NCBI GenBank assembly: GCA_947579665.1 | Contig: CANPUZ010000057.1 | Span: 310,001 to 374,000 of the forward strand | Source of the DNA: Sympetrum striolatum | Lineage: Eukaryota > Arthropoda > Insecta > Odonata > Libellulidae | Direction: 5' to 3' | DNA length: 64,000 nucleotides | Part shown: in pieces, positions 58,103 through 64,000 of the stretch | Layout: each line of letters opens with the position of its first letter | Position numbering within the stretch: the first letter of the stretch is position 1 | Program-made: the position numbers and the translations under genes | Notes under the pieces: model-generated | The model's database searches: none | What the model was told of the DNA's origin: nothing | The model's input: the letters and a program-made list of their open reading frames with translations, nothing else

Positions 58103-58800
58103 TTACTCAAAACAGACCAATATGTCATGTCTCACCAGTTTGAAGGGCATTTACCTCACTCCTCCGTCTTACTGCCTCTTAGTAGGTCTTTCTAGAGGGG
58201 AAAGTTAACTTTTCTTTTAAGAACATTTTTACAGTACAAAATGACTTGTAATTGATAATGTTCTTGTTTCAGAAGAGTTAAGCCCTGCGTACTTAGTATC
58301 TCTTTCACATTAGAGATTTTGTGTTCCTCTAAAGGATTAGTCCACTACTAAGTTTAAAAACTTTAAAATTGAATCTTATTTTTTATGAGATGAAGATAAG
58401 CTACGAAGGTAGACTGACTATATTAGAAATATTAAAGAAGGATGTTTGGCATCATTTTTTAATTAATTGTGACACATTGCAGTGACTGTGAACTTTGCAT
58501 TACTTTCATAACCACCATAGTATGGTATATACATTTTATGTCATTCCTTTCCAACTGTGGTATGTTTATTCCTTTGTTGCTAATTTTACCAACTTTAAGC
58601 AAATTCTTCATGATTCACGAATATTAACATTCCGATAAAACTTCAAGCATGGACATGAAAGAATTTTCTTGCATATCTTCTTTAATTTTTACAACTCAAC
58701 TAAGTGAGCTAATATTTCTGTTATTTAGTTAGATAAATGAGACGGTTTGTGGTGTAATTCTGTGGAACTCCTTCATAATATAAAATAAAGAACAACTCTG
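58103..58800. other. AT-rich sequence, nothing recognised
   Basis: No feature supported. Confidence 0.4.
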
Positions 58801-58803
58801 TAG

Positions 58804-59182
58804 AGTCCACAATCTTTACTATTCTCAATAGGTTTTACCTAGGCAAAGCAGAAAAATAACCAGCAACCTTCATTCAACCTGCAAGATGTGTTGTGCATTC
58901 TTTTCTATTTTGACCTTGTTATGACTCGCAAGAGGTGTTCCTCTTAACCTTTGTATTGACCTTGTATAATTGTATGGAATTAGTGGCGGTTTTGCCCCTT
59001 CCCCCCCAATCCTTACCCCCCTAAGTCCTTTCCCCTACCCTGCCTCCCTTCTTTTGATCCCTCCTTTCCTGCTTATATTGGGGATATTTCTGGAATTTTA
59101 GCCTTTCACTTGAAGATGTTACTCAGTAACGAAACCTAGGTTGTGCTTGAAAATAGTAAAGATTGCGGACTCCACAAACTTG
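58804..59182 (+). mobile_element. Penelope-like terminal remnant, inverted arms
   Basis: GAGTCCACAATCTTTACTAT at 58813 recurs inverted at about 59150-59174 (AATAGTAAAGATTGCGGACTC pattern). Just inside the right arm is TTGAAGATGTTACTCAGTAA then CGAAACCTAGGT, the layout of Penelope-element terminal repeats and their hammerhead-like core. The centre (58990-59060) is a C-rich tract. Confidence 0.55.
59108..59145 (+). ncRNA. Hammerhead-ribozyme-like core, degenerate
   Basis: TTGAAGA, a perfect 5-bp stem GTTAC-TCA-GTAAC, then GAAAC and the palindrome ACCTAGGT. The hammerhead core is CUGANGA-stem II-GAAA; here the first C is T, so it is probably inactive. Confidence 0.4.
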
Positions 59183-59194
59183 TTCTTAATTTTA

Positions 59195-59631
59195 TACGAG
59201 TAAACTGTAGCTTGCACACTGCAAGCAGATCGACAGCATTAATTTCATGTTGGCATCATATCGGACGGTCCTTAAAAGAAAAAAAAGGATTAAAATTATT
59301 CTTAAAATTTTCTGCAATTTAATCGTCTGGCATCGAACCCGGGTCTTCCTGGTGAACTTACTATGCAGCAAAACAGAAGATCACCGTTTCTAACTATGAG
59401 TGAAAATTTAAGCAGAAATATTAGCTGCAACTGCCTCAAACGACGTCCTACTTTTCCCTTATTTTCCTTATGAGAGAAATTTTAATGTAGTCTAGCATCG
59501 AACCCAGGAACAGCATGGTCTTATCTAATATTTTTTCTTTAACCGAGACTTAATATACATCTCCTGTGTAAGCAAGAGCTTTGTATTATTTCGATAAATG
59601 CATCAAAATAAATAATGAAAACTACCAAAAA
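59195..59631 (-). repeat. Modular B-box repeat, left part of an interrupted unit
   Basis: B end (TACGAGTAAACTGTAGCTTG) with sites near 59334 and 59493. Interrupted by the Penelope-like insertion; continues at 60067. Confidence 0.85.
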
Positions 59632-60066
59632 GTATGAAAGTAAACCGCAGACTTTGTATTTTCCACAAATTTATTAATACACGACCGGTTTCGGCCATAC
59701 AGCCATCCTCAGGTACATACAACGGAAAACAGACAGAATTCATAACATAACCCCTGGTCTTGAAGGCAGAGTGAGAAGGGGAGAGGGGTTGATGAACGTA
59801 ATGTCATTGGTTAGGGTCGCAGATGCCCCCACTATTTCCACGATCTCAAGGCAATCCAACTTCTTCCTTTTTGACTGTCTATGAAGGAGCCGCGGCACAA
59901 AAGAGCTGGTGTGGTCGCTCCCCATGAGGTGGTTCGAGAAGGTGGACAAGGAATTCCCCAACCGGCAACTCCTTTGGTGTTCTTGTGCCCTAAACTTAAG
60001 TGATCTCCCCGTCTGACCCAGATATACGGCAGAACAATCTGGGTAAAGTAAAGTCAGTTCATATCG
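59632..60066 (-). pseudogene. Penelope-like element fragment (GIY-YIG domain)
   Basis: On the minus strand 60045-59740 encodes DCSAVYLGQTGRSLKFRAQE, HQRSCRLGNSLSTFSNHLM... to a stop. This is the GIY-YIG endonuclease pattern of Penelope-like elements (YLGQT-RSL--R--EH, then NS--S-F--HL). The reverse transcriptase is absent. The 3' flank holds CTGAGGATGGCTGTATGGCC and GAAACCGGTC, the family's terminal signature, and AATAAA. It sits inside a modular repeat with about 3 bp (ACC) duplicated. Confidence 0.85.
59680..59720 (-). ncRNA. Hammerhead-ribozyme-like core in Penelope-like element
   Basis: Minus strand: CTGAGGA, short stem GGC...GCC, GAAAC, then the palindrome ACCGGT and C. The invariant bases CTGANGA and GAAA are present. 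The palindromic stem III suggests a form active only as a dimer, as described for Penelope-like elements. Confidence 0.5.
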
Positions 60067-60815
60067 AGTTTACCTCAATGTATTTTGAATGGGGGATATA
60101 TTTACCGCCTGGCTTCGAACCCGGGTCTTTCTGGTAATACATTCTATGCAGGGCAACAGAAGATCACCACTTCTAACTATGTGTGTAAATTCAAGTAGAA
60201 ATATATTGGCTGCAACTGCCTCAAACGACGTCCTACTTTTCCCTTATATTCCTTATGAGAGAAATTTTAATCTGCTCTGGCATCGAACCCAAGAACAGTA
60301 CTGTCTTATCTAAATTATTTTCTAAAACTGATTCTTAATATAGATCTTCTAGCAAAGCAAGAACTTCCTATCATTTCGATAAGGGCATCAAAAAAATAAT
60401 GAAAAACTACCTCAATGTATTTTAAATGACAGATTTTTGCATCATCCTAGCATCGAACCCAGGATAATTTCTGTAAAAGTTATTAATGTTTTCGATAGAA
60501 CATGACTATATCTAGAGGCTCCTTGAGTTTAGATTCTCTAACTATCGGGAAAGTATTTTTTTTTAATTTCCGAAAATCAAAGCAATGCATTGAAATGGGA
60601 AAAATCGGAACTTTGGGGCCCTCTGGAATCGAACCCATGACACTGAGATTCATAATCGCAATTTTTCTGGCGATTACACATTATGGCCAATATGTCGTAA
60701 AAATTTCAAGTTGATGATGCTTGTGGTTTAGCCTGTGAATTAGTACCCTATCTATATATATCCATGAAAGAATCCGGAGAAGCATCTATATATAATAGAT
60801 ATATAGATGTTTCAC
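60067..60815 (-). repeat. Modular B-box repeat, right part of the interrupted unit
   Basis: Sites near 60115, 60282, 60454 and 60630 and the A end (GAATCCGGAGAAGCATCTAT). With 59195-59631 it forms one unit of about 1.18 kb after removing the insertion. Confidence 0.86.
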
Positions 60816-60835
60816 CATCCACACACATTACATGC

Positions 60836-61026
60836 AGGCCCGTGTGCACGGGGGGGTTTGAAACCCCTCCCCCATGAGGATCCTTCATACAAAAAGTTCC
60901 ACGAATGATGAATTGAAGATAAAATGAAATTATTATATTTAATTGTTTTAAATTGAAAATTTGTTGTTAAATTTGAATTTGTTGAATTTGTAAATAAATA
61001 AATAAACCCCTGCCTTAGCTATACAG
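60836..61026. repeat. G/C-rich repeat end and AT-rich tail
   Basis: GGCCCGTGTGCACGGGGGGG followed by TTTGAAACCCCTCCCCC, a pattern common at ends of arthropod repeats (GGGGGG...TTGAACCCC), then TAAATAAATAAATAAA. A related G-rich patch is at 63120. Confidence 0.4.
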
Positions 61027-61851
61027 CCAGTGATTCAAATGCACTGTACAGGCAGATGCAGAATGATTTAAATAAGCTACAGCATTGGTTTTCTGCGAAT
61101 TCTATGTCATTAAGCGATAAAACAAAATTTATTCAATTTAGTTTGAGGAAAGGTGCAGTTGGACTAAATAATCTGTATTATAGATGTATGAAATGTGTAA
61201 AAGAAAATGTTTCTTCAAGTCCATATTGCATACCAATTCAAAGGGTTGATTACATCAAATGTTTGGGAATTTATTTTGATGAGAACCAAAACTGGAAACA
61301 ACAAATTAAATAAATTGTATTCTGAGAAAATCTCATCAATTAGGATATTTTATTTATTAAAATATGTATGTCCATATACTGTATTAATTAAGGTGTACCA
61401 TACTCTAGTGAACTCGAGGCTGCAATATGGTATTGTTTGTTGGGGGGGTGCATTCATTACCAATTTAAAGCCATTAATAGTGGCACAGAAGAAAGTTATT
61501 CGAGTTATGTCAAGAGCGCATAGTACTGTGCATTCTTTTCCTCCATTTTTTAAGGTAAAAATTTTGCCACTGAGACATCTATTTGTATATAAAGTGTTGA
61601 CGATGTACTATAATCGTGGCGGTGTTGAAAATAAACCATCACCGTATATATTAAGATCTAAACAAACGATAATCCCAAAACCCAACTGTGAATTCTTTAG
61701 ATATTCTTTTTTGTATATTTGTTCAAAATTTTTTTGTAATTTACCGGAGAATATAACCACTGCTAAAAAAGAAATTAAGTTTATAAAATTAATTAAGGAG
61801 TATTTATTTAAATATGATGGTATTGAATTTATGTTTAAAAAAATTGTATGA
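61027..61851 (+). pseudogene. Non-LTR retrotransposon ORF2, C-terminal third
   Basis: 61038-61311 encodes LQHWFSANSMSLSDKTKFIQ (LINE thumb region) and VDYIKCLGIYFDENQNWKQQ. A single frame change near 61308 leads into 61312-61851 (LVNSRLQYGIVCWGGAF, ..., KKVIRVMSRAH, ..., ending KFIKLIKEYLFKYD). The R-QYG-I-WG and final K-Y motifs match jockey/CR1-like elements. The RT catalytic motif is just missing. Confidence 0.85.
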
Positions 61852-62027
61852 AAGCTATTTTGTTGAATTTTATGATTTCATTATTATAATTTATTTTGTA
61901 TTTTTTAATACGCATGGTCTACATTTTATTTTATTTTATGAAACAAATTAAATGGCTTGTTTATTATTTACTAAGTAAATGAAGAGTCGGTACCCACGAA
62001 ACAGGTGGCTGTCACCTTAGGGGTGTA

Positions 62028-62967
62028 CGAGGGTTGTCCGTAAAATAAGGTTCCCATGGCCCTTCAGTCCTGAAAATTGCTGTTACGGTGGCTCCCGCGA
62101 TTTTTTAGTTTATCTGGGTTCCCTTACTCCAAATCCCTTCCCTAGCGAGCTGCCTGCGGTGCTCGGTCTTGGCTTGGCAGCCGTACGTGATGGATCTCCC
62201 CCTCACTTCGTCCGCCAGATGTAAGCTGCGCTCGGTGATCCGTTTCCTGTCTCCAAAAAACATTGCACCGGTAGAAATCCATTCCCAGCTATGCAAAATC
62301 TATGGAGACATGTGTATGAGCGTACAACACGTGCGCAAATGGTGCAGAGAGTACAAGAACGGGCGTACTGACGTCCATGATGAGGAGCGTTCCGGACGGT
62401 CATCTGTTTCTGACGAAAGAATGGCAAAAGTGGAGACAGCGGTACTCTCAGATCGAAGAGTGACGGTTCGTGAGTTCTCCGAAATGATCCCTGATGTCAG
62501 CAAAACCTCTATTGACAAGATTTTGACGGAGCATCTAAGGAATGCTAAGGTTTGCGCGAAGTGGGTGCCAAGAATGTTGACCGAAGATCACAAACGTCTA
62601 CGCGTTGAAGCGGTGGCACAAAATTTGGATAGGGTATTGTCAAACACCCACCCTACAGCCCGGACTTAGCCCCAAGTGACTACCATCTCTTCCCTAACAT
62701 GAAGAAACACCTGGGTGGAACGCATTTCAGCAACAGAGAAGAGCTGGAAGAAGCGGTTTTCAGGTTTCTGCGTGGCTTGGCGGCAGATTTTTTGACTCGG
62801 GCATTCAAAAGCTCGTACAACGCATGCAATAATGCATTGACCTCAGTGGCGACTATGTAGAAAAATAGGTAAAAGTCTGAACTTTCCAAAAATGTATGCA
62901 TTCATGGAATTAAACATGTTTTCACTGTGAAAAAACACTGAGAACCTTATTTGACGAACAACCCTCG
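62028..62967 (+). mobile_element. mariner element, internally deleted (940 bp)
   Basis: Flanked by TA at 62026 and 62968. Inverted ends CGAGGGTTGTCCGTAAAATA and, inward from the right, CGAGGGTTGTTCGTCAAATA. Intact mariners are about 1.3 kb, so about 350 bp is missing. Confidence 0.94.
62169..62919 (+). pseudogene. mariner transposase, dead
   Basis: 62169-62632 encodes the paired-type DNA-binding half (RFLSPKNIAPVEIHSQLC, VRKWCREYKNGRTDVHDEER) and the linker KVCAKWVPRMLTEDHKRLR. The reading then jumps, in another frame, to HPPYSPDLAPSDYHLFPNMK, which holds the last catalytic Asp. The segment with the first two catalytic Asp residues, about 110 residues, is deleted. A 1-nt loss near 62790 (before the DSGIQKLVQRMQ equivalent) and a stop at about 62831 follow; the original end ...GDYVEK-stop is at about 62865. 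Closest to the family of Hsmar1-type and insect mariners by motif. Confidence 0.93.
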
Positions 62968-63843
62968 TATAAAATGTAATTTATGAAGGGCCGAGGAATA
63001 AAAAGATTTTTATTATTATTATTATTATATGTAAATGATATCAAACATAACCTGGGAAATAATCATTCAGATAAGCATTATGATGCAAAATTCACAGCAG
63101 AATACGAAAAGGCTGATTCGGTGCAGGGGCCCAGGCGTAAATTTTGGGGGGGGGAACTTCCGGGAAGGGCCACAGCGAGTGGGGGGGATCAAGGGGTTCA
63201 GCCCCCACTCAAAGTTTGGGGTACGTCTTAAGTGAACCTCCCGAAAATAATAATATTATAAATAATAATAAGGGATGTTATTTTTCACTGACATCAGGGG
63301 TAGAGTCCGACCCCCCTCCGAGTGAACACCTAAAAATTACTACAAAAGAAAATCTATGACGAAAATATTTATGACAGTTAACTGGCTATAAACTAAAACT
63401 TACCTTGCAAAATTAAATGTTATTGCCAGTTCGCAGGAAGAAAGAGGAGGTCTTAGCCGAAGCGTACTCTCAGCTGTCCGATGCAACACTAAAATGAACT
63501 TTAGCTTCAGTCGTTTGAGGGAGAAGTAGACAAAGTAGAACTTCCAGTGCAAAGCAGTCGCCGATTTCAAACATTGTGTTTCTTCCCTACCACTAGGTGT
63601 TACAATGTTGTCTCACGGTCGGCATCGCCACCCCATACGACTGAATGGCGGCTGCGTCCAGTGGCGCGTCTCATTTTGTGCCCGCTACTTGTGTGAACTC
63701 CTCCATTTGAAACAATGTTCAGCTTAGAATGAATCGGAAGCAGCGCAGAGTGGCCTCGTGTAAAGGCACAACAAGAGCATGCAGCGACATTTACCCCGAC
63801 AACCGTCACGTGTCATCTATAGACGACCCTCGGTTTATAAGTA
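62968..63843. other. Intergenic, small G-rich repeat patch
   Basis: 63008-63028 is (ATT)n. 63122-63200 is G-rich (GGGCCCAGGCGTAAATTTTG). 63580-63840 is less AT-rich with short open frames on both strands and no recognised domain. Confidence 0.35.
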
Positions 63844-63952
63844 CAGTGGTACCTCGGTTAACGACGCTAATCCATTCCAGGATAATCGTCGTTAACCAAA
63901 ACCGTCGTCATCCAAGGTGTGATTTTCCACAGGTTTATAAATGGTAATGGAT
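63844..63952 (+). mobile_element. Pogo/Tigger-type terminus
   Basis: TA followed by CAGTGGTACCTCGGTTAACG, the standard start of Tigger/pogo elements. A second inverted copy of the motif (CGTCGTTAACCAAAACCG) follows at once, making the first 65 bp a hairpin. Only one end is in the window. Confidence 0.65.
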
Positions 63953-64000
63953 TACCGTATTTCCTGGCTTTGAGGACGCACCCCAGTTATTGGAAGCAAA
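63953..64000 (+). mobile_element. MITE with GACGCACC end, third copy, cut by window edge
   Basis: TACCGTATTTCCTGGCTTTG then AGGACGCACCCCAG, matching the left end of 15159 and 40953. Confidence 0.6.

Overview
The window is AT-rich animal nuclear DNA, most likely from an arthropod and probably an insect with a large, transposon-rich genome. Introns run 2-8 kb with GT/AG borders, no bacterial-style operons are visible, and the mobile elements (mariner, hAT, piggyBac, pogo, Helitron, Penelope-like and non-LTR elements, tRNA-derived SINEs) are those typical of insects. The species cannot be named from sequence alone.

One gene is certain: the 5' part of a PPM1G-type (PP2C gamma) protein phosphatase on the minus strand. 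Its ATG is at 54078 and eight coding exons run leftward to 26834. All splice phases agree and give 314 uninterrupted codons: the N-terminal start of the PP2C fold with its DGHGG metal-binding motif, then the long acidic insert typical of PPM1G. The second half of the catalytic domain was not found; it should lie to the left, probably outside the window. A weak plus-strand gene candidate lies at about 7.4-9.6 kb.

Nearly everything else is repeats, mostly inside the phosphatase introns. The dominant family is an odd modular repeat at 470-1300, 16.2-18.6, 25.7-26.1, 28.35-33.8, 37.6-38.7, 46.8-48.1, 51.1-51.9 and 59.2-60.8 kb. Each unit strings 3-8 modules together, and each module carries one tRNA B-box-like site (GGTTCGANNCC) at a regular 150-180 bp spacing. 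Units end in two different palindromes and sit head-to-tail, head-to-head and tail-to-tail, forming large palindromes. This is the best candidate for something undescribed.

Layout: 1-7.4 kb holds scattered repeats; 7.4-9.6 kb a possible gene start; 11.5-14.4 kb old local duplications; 15-18.6 kb a MITE and modular arrays; 18.6-24.9 kb AT-rich and nearly featureless; 26.8-54.1 kb PPM1G with repeat-filled introns; 54.7-56.1 kb a decayed LINE just upstream of the gene; 57-58.1 kb a hAT element with a fold-back tRNA-SINE inside; 58.8-60.1 kb Penelope-like remnants with hammerhead-like cores; 61-61.9 kb another LINE; 62.0-63.0 kb a deleted mariner; 63.8-64 kb two further transposon ends.
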